A stretch of 44,031 nucleotides of DNA, from NCBI GenBank assembly GCA_003550305.1, contig QKYT01000022.1:376267-420297 (forward strand), in the 5' to 3' direction. Below the pieces are notes generated by a model. That model was not told where the DNA came from. It did not search any database and was given only the letters and a program-made list of their open reading frames with translations. Shown one piece after another: positions 25,325 through 35,439 of this stretch. Numbering within the stretch: position 1 is the first letter of the stretch; every line of letters begins with the position of its first letter. A program made the translations under genes and the position numbers. The stretch is from Glomus cerebriforme. Its lineage: Eukaryota > Glomeromycota > Glomeromycetes > Glomerales > Glomeraceae.

Positions 25325-25910
25325 TAAAAAGAAACCAGAGTGTTTCCAATCAGTTAAATAGAAAGAACAAATAAGTAATTCATAAATGTTAAAATATCAG
25401 ACAAAATATTTTAGGTTTCAGAGAATTTTTACCAGTTTTATTTATTTTTTTACCAACTAATTTCCAAAAATGTATAAATAATAACTAATTTTATAACTTA
25501 GTATCTTTAAATATAATAATTTATCACATGATTTAATTTATGGCCAAAAATTTCTTGCCATTTTTTCGTATCAGTGGCCAATGTACCAAATAGAAATAAG
25601 CCCATTTGTAAATTGTTATTTATATAATTTTTAAGTATACAGTATTATAAATAATAACAGATAATATTAGTAGTATAAAATTATAAGTTAAAATTATTTA
25701 AATTTACCTAAAATTTCATCTTTATAATGATAATTACCTATAGTAACATTTAATAATTATTTAATATTATAATTACTAATTATTTACAATTTAAATAATT
25801 TTTTTAATTAGATAATTTTAAAGAAAAATATATATTAATTTAACTTTAAATATAATATGATAATACTTGTTAAAATTTTTTTTATTAATAAATTTTATTT
25901 TTAGGATTTT
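25325..25910. other. 3' region of the ceramide synthase gene, gene-free
   Basis: A+T-rich sequence up to the start of the next MITE. No ORF or recognisable repeat is seen. Confidence 0.5.
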
Positions 25911-27482
25911 GTAATTTATCGTCATGGCCAGTGTCACGTGATTCATAATTCCGGCCGGAATTAAATGATTTGTAATGAAATTGCCTTTTTAGGAATCTTG
26001 CGTAACCTAAAATTTCAATTTTCGAGAGAAACAAAATTGCCTTTTTGGATCGTATAACGTTACCTAAGATCCAAATAAGGATATTTTGGCCAGCGTTATA
26101 AAATTTGGGCAAAATTAACTATATGATAAATAATATGTGACAAATAGTATTTATCATGACCAATATCATTGGGCCACTCTTTCCCAAAAAATTTTTTCCA
26201 AATTTTTTACAAAGCAAAAACACAACCTGGAGGCTTTGTTCACGGGTCTTAAGAAAAAATGCTTCTCTTGTTATTTAATGTTTAATAAAATAGTTTAGGT
26301 TGTTTGCGTTTTATTATTTTTAAATATACCCACAATTTTCATTTTACAACTCTTGGATAATGACCTTTAACGATACCTCTAACAGCGTTTGGTATTCTTA
26401 GCTATCTAGTCTTGCACAAGTTTTATCTCTTCGGAATCAAAAAAGGGAAGTAATAAAAAGTTTTGTAGGGAAGAGAACGATTTTTCTTAACTTTGGGTGA
26501 AGGGTTTGCAAAGGGTTTGAAGGGTGAGAACTTTTCTTTTGGAATGTTGTTTGGTGTTTTTCCTAGTATACTTTACTTTAGGTTTTTTACGGCTAGATAT
26601 AGTTGTTTTTCCTAATTTTATTTCTTTTTGTTTTGTTTTGTTTTTTGTTTTTTTATTTTTATTTCTTTGGCGTAATCTTTGATCGTTTTTGTTGGTATTT
26701 TTCATTTTCTTTTGGGGAGATGGAGGGTACTGGAAAAAATGATCGTCTAAGGCTGGTTTGGTGTAACTTGTTGTTTATTTGGCCCTAAAGGAGTTGTTTG
26801 TTTATTTTAAGAGAGATGACGTGATGATCATTGGGTTTTCTGATGATGTGTCACAGATGGTCACGTGGTACTGATTATATATCAATTCAAATGTTTTCTA
26901 ATAAGTTTTCTAGTTGATGTATTTCACAACCGAAATAATGAAGATATCTCCTGGAGGACATGAAAGAATATCTGTATGCTAATCAGGAGAGTCCTGCTAG
27001 TTAGCCTCTTTTAGTCAAATTTGTTTCAAAAAATGCAATATCGGTAGACAATTCTTAATTTTTATAAATCTCCATGCATCTAATTTCAGGATAGACTTGA
27101 ATGATATTATCTGTTATGATTAGGAATGTCCTAACGGCTGATCAGTCTGGGCTATACTGCTCATTGTGAAGTATATGTTTGGATAAGTCTTAGCTAGCAA
27201 ATCTTTTATTATGTAATATATGATTAGTTTTCTATTATGTATTATGTTGTAGAGTTAGCACTTCAACAAGATCATTGGGTCTTTTTATTTTCCTTGCCTT
27301 AAACTTAATAAAAGTTTGAATTTGCTAAAAAAAAAAAAAAAAAAATAGTATTTATCACACCCCCTAGAATAAATAGTAAAAATGGAAAACTATGGTATGA
27401 TGCGAAGGATGACAAATTATTATATAGTATAAGTCACGTGATATATTATGACACATGATAGGGTAGTATGGTGATAAATTAC
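25911..27482 (+). mobile_element. MITE, family A copy 2, split by a retroposon
   Basis: The start is GTAATTTATCGTCATGGCC and the minus-strand end is GTAATTTATCACCATACTA; TTTT lies on both sides. After removal of the inserted retroposon (26157-27343) and one target duplication, about 370 bases remain. These match the MITE at 22281-22680 and, half by half, the two ends of the 36987-42416 element. No ORF is present. It looks like an internal-deletion derivative of that larger element. Confidence 0.75.
26157..27343 (+). mobile_element. Long non-coding retroposon, third copy
   Basis: Inserted into a MITE with the direct repeat AATAGTATTTATCA at 26143-26156 and 27344-27357. It ends in AATAAA (27307-27312) followed about 14 bases on by about 20 A. 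It shares the core GGGAGATGGAGGGTACTGG (about 26715) and nearby blocks (TGATGAT, TTTGGCCCTAAAGG, GATGACGTGATGAT) with copies L and R, but is shorter and more diverged elsewhere. The uninterrupted MITE sequence at 22281-22680 confirms what the empty site looked like. Small ORFs inside are not convincing. Confidence 0.75.
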
Positions 27483-28032
27483 TTTTTTCTTTTAAAAAAG
27501 TGTTATATAATCATAATGCATTTTCAAAAAAAAATAAATTAATGTTTATAATGGTAATAAATCAGGAGATAAATTATTTTTTATTAAATCATTACAGGAC
27601 TCCAGATAATTATAATAAAGGTCATATGCAAAAAAAGTATATAATTTTATGTTTTTAATTAAAAGGTTATATGAAAAAATGTGTATTTTAAGTAAAGGTT
27701 ACATGTCAAAATAGAGTATCACAAAATTAGTTTACAGAAAAAAAAGTATATAATTTTGGGCAAATTTTTAAGGTCACATATTATTTTTAATTTTTAAGCA
27801 TATATTTTGGGGAATATCATATGCAGTATTACATCAATTTTATATAAATAGCAAAATTTCAAATTCACAATGTAATAAATCTATTGAAGATTGGATATTT
27901 CATATTTAATTTCACAATGCTGTAAACATGAAGCTTATTCAAATCAAAGAATGAAGAGGATTTACGTGACCTATAATTCAACTTTAAATCTCAATCCAAA
28001 TACGATTAATAATATAATTGATAGACTTGATT
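27483..28032. other. Gene-free DNA with imperfect repeats
   Basis: Between about 27598 and 27780 the motif AAAGGTYAYATG followed by A-rich sequence and AGTATATAATTTT recurs three to four times, an imperfect tandem arrangement of about 40-60 bp. No gene is seen. Confidence 0.4.
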
Positions 28033-29187
28033 TTAGTCCTTCGTTGAACCCTCTAACTCACTATTGATAAAAGAAGCATATGCAATATGTAAAGATAATA
28101 TACTTTGGGATGGGCGTCCAACTTTTTCTGGATCAGCTATTAATATGAGTTCTTTTCATACAAACTCACGTAATGAAGCATATTTACCATTAAGATAATA
28201 TAAAACTGGCTCATTCTTTATAATAACAACTTTTCAGATTTTATGAAGACTTGGACTCCATATTGGATCAGTTACCTGCCTTTGATTTTCCATCCCCCCT
28301 TTCCATTCTGCATTGGCAAGTAGGTAGCGGACAGTATCATCTTTCTTTAATGCTATTTCATCTTTTCCAACCAGGCGTTTATATTTTATAGATGGTCTAG
28401 ATTCCACTCGATCCAATGCAATGGCTTTCACTGGTTCGAGTCCCTACTTTTTTGATCCCAGTTCTCGAATAAGACATGTGAGATAACTATTTAAGTAATC
28501 AATAATTACTGGTATATATCTAACCTATGCTCTTATTAATCTAGGATTGGAAGATATCGATTCAACGGCATACTAAATATTATATAGAATTTTTGAGAGT
28601 GTCTGATTAAAACATTCTACAAATGTAACTCTTCTGTAACTATATGGGCTGACCACTCAAATTGTAATATTATGCTCTTGCATTAGTCAGGAGGTTTCGC
28701 CTATAAATTCATGACTTCTGTCACATTGTAAAAGTTTTGGCCATGTTAATGAATTATTTTGAGCACTATATACTTTTCTAAAGCACTTCTGAACTATTCT
28801 TAGATGTGAGTGGAACTGAAGCCTTATATCGGGAAGCGCAGTCTATAATGTTGAGTACTACTTTATATTTTTTACCTTTATAGTGATTATGAGTGAGAAA
28901 TAGTATATCAGCATACTGGTATATACAATTAGGGCATGTTATCTACCTATAGCTAATTCTAGGATATATTTCAGAGAGGTTTTAGTTATTTAGTATGACT
29001 CCTGATTTTCTAAAAAATCTTTGCATTCACTTAGGCGGAATAAATGTTCCTCTTTCTTACACGCATCTTTTAAGGATTTAGGGTTGGAATAATATTCAGG
29101 TGGACGATAATATATATCATGCAATATGATATTTTTTTCAATTCTCTGAGCCTCATCAGAATCTATCAAAATTTGTGATTGGCTCAT
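28033..29187 (-). pseudogene. Retroelement-type DDE integrase (rve), degenerate
   Basis: Starts with an ATG at 29187 (MSQSQILIDSDEAQR...NIILHDIYYRPPEYY) and can be followed, through stops and at least one frameshift, to 28033. Core signatures are ADILFLTH with Asp at 28907-28909, VVLNIIDCASRYKASVPLTS, LQCDRSHEF with Asp at 28720-28722, and VECFNQTL with Glu at 28615-28617 (34 residues after the second Asp). All three catalytic acidic positions are kept. The C-terminal part (28431-28033) includes GKDEIALKKDDTVRYLLANAEWKGG and NEPVLYYL, the SH3-like tail region of this integrase type. In its normal role the enzyme inserts element DNA into the genome. It is divergent from the Gag gene, with only 30 bases between the two start codons. 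Similar integrases are, from memory, abundant in Rhizophagus. Confidence 0.8.
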
Positions 29188-30333
29188 TCTGATTTTTTTT
29201 TATAATCACAAAAAAGAATGGCATTTCAGAGGCCTCATCCAAGGCAGAGAAGAACATGTGAAGAATATAAAGCTGAGCTGGAGGAGGAGAACTATCATCT
29301 TCGTAGTGAATTGCAAACAGAAGTTGATAGTAATTGTCAGAATGAGAGACGAATTAATCAACTGGAGCGAGATTATTCCCAGTGTAAGCAAGAAATTCAA
29401 GATCTCAATGGTGAAATAAAGTGCCTTGAAAATACTTCAGAAGAAGAAATATCAGAACTGAAGTCCGCAATCTCCAGCCTAAAAAATCAGCTATATCAAA
29501 CTAAGAAGGATGTGTGAGATAAGGATAAGTATATCGTCTGCTTAAGCAAACAATTATTAGAGTCCGAAGAACAGGTAGAGAAATTGTGATGCCAGATCAG
29601 GATCATCTCATCATGAAAAAATTCGCCAGAACGAGAGAATTCTCTGAACTTGTATAATCCTAATATTAACTTAGAAATGGTTACCATCACAGAGCTAGCA
29701 GATGCTATAGATGGCTATGTAAATAATAAGGCAACAGCTAAAGATATTTTGATAGGACAAATAAATAGGGCAACAAGACAAATTCATTAGAAAGAAAATA
29801 ATTTGCAACAGGATATATTTCAAAAGCAACAGAGGCACTATAATAAATGCAGAAGCTGAACATGATAATAAAATTATATGAAGGCAACTTGCTGAAAGGG
29901 TGGAACAAAAGGCTATTGTTGACCTTTATCAGTTGCGAACTAATGCTCAAAATCAGATAAATAGAATGATAGGTAATATGGTGAGAAAACAAGCCCGCAT
30001 TGGTAAATTATTACAAGAAAATTTTGCCTTTTGACTATTATATCAACAAAATGCTCACCATTTACAGCGATGTAGAGCGAATAGAAGTTTGTTAGAATAT
30101 AATAGAGATAGGCTCTATGAGCGATATGAGAAATGGAAAAATAAGACTCAAGCAGAATGCCAGAATATTTTAAATTTGCAGGGACAAATATTTGCATTAC
30201 AAAATAATCTTCTACATATAGAAATGGCAGGATATGCACCCAAGAGATTCTTAGGTAGAGCGGATGAAGATATAGATAAATTTGTAAAAGATTACAGACT
30301 TTATCTTATGGCGGCCAATATTAATACTGGTAA

Positions 30334-30576
30334 TAGGGATACGCAATTTGATTTGACATTTGATATTCGATTTGAATTTGATTTGAATTTGCAAATTCAA
30401 ATCAGCTTTTTTTGATCTGATTCGAATTTAATTTGATTTGATTTGAAAATTCTTTAATTTGATTGGTCAATTTGACAAATATTTGATATTTGATTTGAAT
30501 TTGATTCGAACCTGATTTGATTTGACAAATTCAAATTGGCTTCATATTTGATTTGATTCGAGTTTGAAGAACCCTA
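30334..30576. mobile_element. 243-bp hAT-like MITE inside the Gag pseudogene
   Basis: Begins TAGGGATACGC and its complement end begins TAGGGTTCTTC. It is flanked by the perfect 8-bp direct repeat ACTGGTAA (30326-30333 and 30577-30584). Removing it with one duplication joins the Gag frame exactly. The interior consists of many ATTTGATTTGA-type units in both orientations. The gattcgaacc inside it is a chance tRNA B-box look-alike. Confidence 0.85.
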
Positions 30577-30978
30577 ACTGGTAATACAGGCAGTAAATAG
30601 AGAGCTTTAGAACTATTTTGGTTATACTTAATAGACGAGGCATCATGTTGGGTTGAAGACAAACTCATAGACAAAAAATGGCAATTGAATCATGTAAGAT
30701 ATGGGAATACTTTAGCAAATATGGTCGCTATATAGGCCTTAAATAATGCTAATATAACGACCATTATGATTAATGTGCCAGATAATATTCCACCACCAGC
30801 ATTACCAGCTGGAGCTACTGACGCCGATGTTATTTCAGCACATAATGTTCATACAGATGAGGATTGGTCTCTTGCTAAAGGGTATTCTGTAAATGCTGGT
30901 ATAGCAACTAATGTATCGAATGAAACTTTAAATAACAATAACTATATAGTTCTTTCTGATATCAATATTAGTCAGGTC

Positions 30979-31512
30979 TAGTGCTCTGAATAGTTCAGTT
31001 CAGTTCAGTTTTTAGACTGAACTGAAAACTTCGGTTCAGTTCAGTTCAGATCAAACTGAAACTTAATAAAAAAGTAAAAAATGCAAAAATTTGAATAATT
31101 CAGCATGCACTGATCTATAAAATATAAAATATAGCTCATTTAAATCATCTCATCGAGATGCATCGAATGACACTAAATTTATGTCTTTAGCATTAATACT
31201 TCATCAGCAAATCGTACTTAAAAAAATTTACATTTTTATCAATAGCAAACGAAATATTGATGCTAGAGGTTTACTTTTACTACCATTCGATTCGTCTCAT
31301 TAAGATAATTTGAATAAGCTATATTTCATGTTTTATGAATTAGTGTATGCCAAATAATTTGAATTTTTGCATTTTTCACTTTTTTATTAAGTTTCAGTTC
31401 AATCCGAACTGAATTTTTCAGTTCTGGTTCCAGAAATTGAACTGAACTGAACTGAAATTTTGGCCAATTTCAGTTCAGTTCCTGGTTTGAACTAAAACTA
31501 TTCAGAGCACTA
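30979..31512. mobile_element. 534-bp hAT-like MITE inside the Gag pseudogene
   Basis: The 17-base terminal inverted repeat TAGTGCTCTGAATAGTT is perfect at both ends. It is flanked by the perfect 8-bp direct repeat GTCAGGTC (30971-30978 and 31513-31520). The subterminal parts are arrays of GTTCA/TGAAC units that pair with each other. The upstream Gag ORF stops at the TAG formed by the first bases of the element, and removal of the element plus one duplication restores the frame. Confidence 0.92.
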
Positions 31513-33380
31513 GTCAGGTCATCTATGGGTTTAAAAGGAATTATCCTACAGTTGTTCGAGAGCAACAGGAATTGATCTTTGGTACTTTGACTCAAGGATC
31601 TGATTCAATTAGAAATTACTATAGAAAGATAAATAAATATGCTAGCTAGGCTCAAATATCTGATTGTGAAAAAAGAATACAATTAATACGTGATTTGCTT
31701 CCTAAAAACAAGTTGAAAATGAAGTGACTGGGTTTAAACAGACCTTTAAATAATGAATTGATTGAAACATTGGAAGAGATTGAAACAAAAAGGAATAATT
31801 TGCTTCTAGATTAGGATATTTATAACCAGCTAGCTACTAAGACAAACCAAAAGCACCTTCTCATTAGAGTATTACTATAGAAGATGTTGATAAGATTGTA
31901 AATAGTAGAATTCAAGCATTATAACAATCAGCATCAAATCAATCACCAGCATCTTCTTCTGATTAAGAAAATATTACTAAGGCTAATTTACAAGCCATAG
32001 CTAAATCTTTTTAAGAAACTATATCTCGAGTGACTAAAACTTTAGATAATAGTAAAAAATCGGCCAATAAAAGAGGAGAAGACCTTATTATTAAACATTT
32101 TTTGAGTGATTTAATAAGAGAGAAAGGTAATGTAGTTTCTGGTGATGATTATAATTATGATCCTATCAATGATATTACTGATAGTATGGCTGGCATGACA
32201 CTCAATAATGTCATACTATCTGCTATTAAATATGCTATTTTAAAATGCTTCAAGTGTGAAAGATTTGGACACAAATCCCAAAACTGCCCTCGAAAGAAGA
32301 AAAAGAAAAGCAAGAAGTCTAAAAAGAGTAAGGTTAATCTCTTACTGTAAATTTAGGTTCAGATTCAGGCACTTCTTCTAATAGCTCTTCTAGCGATAGT
32401 TCTGATTCTAATACAAGTTCTTCTAATTTTTCTGATTCTGGAAGCGATATTACTATTAATATTGCCAAGGCAAAAAAAAAGTGAAGCAGAAGTCTAGCAT
32501 CATACTGAAAGAAATTCTACTAGATGAAACTATTCGTAAAGTTCTCCTAAGTAAGCTTAAATTAATTTTTCCTGAACGTTTTTCTCATGAATTTAGTGCT
32601 ATTATGTCCAAACAGATAGTGGCCCCTATAGAGGTGAAGATAGTATTTCAAGACAATATCCTTTCAGCTTCTAAAAATTCATCTCCGGATGAGTCCAGTT
32701 TAGAGGAGGAATCCTTAGACGATCCTATGAAAATCTATTTCATTCAGAAAATAGAGCCGAAAACAAGTGTTGCAACTGTAAAATGTAAAATCAAGCGTTT
32801 AAAAATTCCAGCCATGACTCTTGACTCCGGAGCTGAACCTCCAATTATAACAAAAAATATTGTTGATCGCATTAGGGCTAAAATAGATAAAACTGAAAAA
32901 TATAACGGTAGTAGTGTAGCTACTGTTCCGATTGAATCTATGGGTGTTATTTGCAATCTGCCTATTACTTTAGCTCCTGAATGTACCATTCATGAAGATT
33001 TTGTGGTTATAGATTATCACAAACTGACGCTAATATTTTCTAACTAACTCTTAAAAAAATATGGATGCGCAGTGGACTGGAATACAAATGAGCTAAAGAT
33101 TCCTCTTAATGAAAAGGACTATATTATCCCAGTCACTATAAATAAAGTCAAGAACAAGCTCAAAATGAATTGTGTGACCACTACTTTTGAATGTGATAGT
33201 TCCTTGACTTCAGATAAAATTTCTTAAGACTCGCAGGACTTAAACGGGAATGATATATTAAAAAAAAAGTGAGTTATGTAAAGCACCTTTCAGTTAAGGA
33301 GCTTGAAAAAATATTATTTACCAGTATACAAATAAATTTGGAAATTATAGAGCACTATAATGATTTATATGATTATAGGG

Positions 33381-33990
33381 CTAAGTCCCAGAAGTCAATT
33401 TAGATTTAAGTTCACGACCTTTCGTCCTAATCTTTTCCATTTCAATATTTGATTTCTTAATCAGCTCCATAATATCTTTAGATTCTTGCGAAATAATAAG
33501 TGGCAGGCTAGGAGATGATTCGCTAGCCAAAGATGTCAAGACAAAGGGATCAGATTCTTTTTTTGTTTCTATACTTCTACTTACTATTTCTGATAAACCA
33601 TTTGAAATACGAGTAGACTTAGAACTTAATATTTGCTTACAAATCTTTTTTTGCTTATTCTACGATTTGCTTAAACAAACAGACTCATGAGCATTCACAT
33701 TTGCTAAAGATGAATTAGAAATACTATACTCTACTTTTTTGTCTGTACTAAGGATTTCTGCCAATATATATTTTTTACTCTGTTGTGATCGCTCACAATT
33801 ATTTCATATATCATAGATGCGCTCTTTACGTATATAATAATCCCTTACTATCATATATGTAGTGACCTTATTTTTGAGATGTCTAATTTCTTCAATTTGC
33901 TCAGACGTTAAATCAGTAGTGTCTCACCGATAATGAGTTTTTAAAAATGGTCGATCATGATTCTTCCAGTAATTTTATAGCAATATTTTT
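33381..33990 (-). pseudogene. Unknown minus-strand ORF with in-frame stops
   Basis: On the minus strand one frame is open, apart from three stops, from about 33976 to the stop at 33381-33383. It reads NYWKNHDRPFLKTHYR, then TTDLTSEQIEEIRHLKNKV, YIRKERIYDI, ILSTDKKVEYSISNSSLANVNAHESV, SEIVSRSIETKKESDPFVLTSLASE and IEMEKIRTKGRELKSKL. Composition and codon choice look coding, but no domain is recognised. Two of the stops could come from TGG (Trp) by a single transition. The 3' end overlaps the 3' end of the Gag-protease ORF tail to tail. Confidence 0.5.
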
Positions 33991-34125
33991 ATAATGATAA
34001 AAAATGATATTTACTATTTTCAAATGATGAAAAATAATAAAAAATAATAGAAAATGATTTTTATTGCTCTTTAATGATAAAAAATAATAGAAAATGATAT
34101 TTATTATTTATATTGATAAAAAAGG
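33990..34125. repeat. Imperfect tandem repeat (AATGATAAAAAATAATAGAA type)
   Basis: About three units of 40-50 bases built from aatgataaaaaataatagaaaatgatwttta follow each other. They lie between two divergent degenerate ORFs. It may be the remains of a small inserted element, since TTTTATAGCAA (left) and GATTTTAGCAA (right, minus strand near 34170) are weakly similar. Confidence 0.45.
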
Positions 34126-34228
34126 ATGAATTTTTCTTGGCAAAATTTGGATGACCCGAGGTTGCTAAAATCACGTAAATTTTTAGTACGTTTATCTTTA
34201 TTTCTTGTTTCATAACTAGACCTAGATC

Positions 34229-35133
34229 ATGAGTAATATACATACCTTGGCCGTAGACGCTAAAGTAAAAATCATTGGTTCAGGCCATCGCCTGGGCAGT
34301 GCTTATGAAATAGAGCATTGTGCAGTAGTATCAAATCCAATTCTGAGTTTATCAATGAATACAGAGACCTGCAGGACATATACTTCAAGCGAGAGGAGCC
34401 GTTTTGATGTACCAGTTCTGACAATAATGAAAAGATTAGCCAGCTAAATGCCAAAATCAAATCTCTCAAATCAAATATTAAAACAGTAAAGAGAGAGCTA
34501 ATTTTGGCCAAGAAAGCTTCATCTATTGATAAGGTCGAGATTCTTTTTCTTGAAGTTAAAATTCATGAATTGGAAGGTAAGTTGGATGACTTGGATCTAA
34601 AGCGTACATATCATGATTTGAATGTAATGGGAAGGGCAATAGAGGAGCTGACCCAAATAAATTCATTTGAAATGGATAATTCCAAAGAGATCGATTCTCT
34701 CAAGCTTGAATTAAAACGAGCGAATGAGGATCTTAGTTCAAAAAAATATACAATAGAATATATGGAAAAAGGAATAGAGTCTTCAAATAGCATATTTAAA
34801 TGGAAAATAGATATTCGGTCTTCAGAATGATTAAAATTAATAAAGAAAAATAGGTCCTTTAGGGACCAGTTAGTGTTAAAGAAAGAACTAAGAGATGCTT
34901 CACATAATGAAGTAGATCCTCCACCCCTACCTATAAATAATTCATCACAACCTTCCGCTCTTAATCTATCATCTCAAATAATTTCTGTAGGTGGTGCAGA
35001 AGCGATGCCTTTACCAGCAACTGTTTCTATAATCACAAGCTCCTTGATGTCACCTATGTTAATATATTCTATACTTACCCTAGTACTTATTATGATTATA
35101 TGGATCGTGATCAGGGAATACTGGAATTTGTGA
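34229..35133 (+). pseudogene. Coiled-coil protein with C-terminal membrane segment, degenerate
   Basis: Several frames join into one likely product. An N-terminal part is SNIHTLAVDA. After a shift comes NHWFRPSPGQC, then SSIKSNSEFINEYRDLQDIYFKR. A long coiled coil follows (about 34410-34830: ISQLNAKIKSLKSNIKTV, KIHELEGKLDDLDLK, EIDSLKLELKRANEDL). Then come a Pro/Ser linker and a hydrophobic stretch near the end (about 35050-35115, MLIYSILTLVLIMIIWIVI), as in tail-anchored proteins. TGA stops occur where Arg would fit. No known family is recognised. Confidence 0.5.
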
Positions 35134-35203
35134 AAAAAATAACGACTAACATTTCTCTTATGAAAAATATGAAGATAGGCTGAGAATAATACCTAATCAT
35201 CTA

Positions 35204-35419
35204 TCATATTAGTATTGGCACTAGTGGAACTTCTTCAAATCTTTTTTGAATGTGAGCTAATACCTTTTTTGATAAATTTTCAGGTGAGTTTATTAAGATT
35301 TTTTCAGCGTCGGCCACTATATATGCTAATAACCATTCAATGTGAATTTGGTCACCTATCTTACCATTATGCCCATGCTGTAATAAAAATTGATAGTCAT
35401 CTATTACAATATCTTCCAT
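35204..35419 (-). CDS. Hypothetical protein, 71 aa, possibly a fragment
   Basis: ATG at 35419, stop at 35204. The sequence (MEDIVIDDYQFLLQHGHNG, then IHIEWLLAYIVADAEKILINSPENLSKKVLAHIQKRFEEV) has the mixed composition of a real soluble protein rather than a shadow ORF. No domain is recognised and no partner ORF extends it. It lies at the right edge of the retroelement ORF array and may belong to it. Confidence 0.35.
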   Translation of the reverse strand: MEDIVIDDYQFLLQHGHNGKIGDQIHIEWLLAYIVADAEKILINSPENLSKKVLAHIQKRFEEVPLVPILI

Positions 35420-35439
35420 CTCCTTCTGTTCTGATATGA

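Larger units (their letters stand above)
29218..33403 (+). pseudogene. Gag-zinc knuckle-retropepsin polyprotein of a retroelement, degenerate
   Basis: The start is the ATG at 29218, opening a long coiled-coil region (about 29250-30230, rich in Glu, Gln, Lys and Leu). A capsid-like segment follows (FLGRADEDIDKFVKDYRLYLMAANI, split by a MITE, then ALELFWLYLIDEASCWVEDK). Next come a CCHC zinc knuckle at 32246-32287 (CX2CX4HX4C) with a Lys-rich tail, a Ser-rich linker, an aspartic protease with DSGA (Asp at 32823-32825) and its second half (LIF..LLKKYGCAVDW). It ends at the TAG at 33401-33403. Without the two MITEs it would have about 1,130 codons. No reverse transcriptase follows. In-frame stops are nearly all where Gln (TAG, TAA) or Arg (TGA) would fit. 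At least two frameshifts are present. Confidence 0.75.

Noticed and set aside
26487..26788. Lys-rich and Phe-rich ORFs on opposite strands
   Set aside because: They come from the T-rich part of the third retroposon copy and are not conserved in the other copies.
28432..28443. GGTTCGAGTCC, a perfect tRNA B-box (possible tRNA gene or SINE promoter)
   Set aside because: The flanks cannot form a T-arm or acceptor stem, and the bases are explained as codons for GLEPVKA in the integrase frame on the minus strand.
30497..30510. GATTCGAACC, a B-box look-alike on the minus strand
   Set aside because: It is one of many ATTTGATT-type units of the MITE and has no A-box or tRNA structure.
29218..33403. 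Alternative genetic code with TAA/TAG read as Gln
   Set aside because: Stops at Gln positions looked like recoding, but TGA also occurs at Arg positions, frameshifts are present, and the two host genes have no in-frame stops and end in TAA and TGA.
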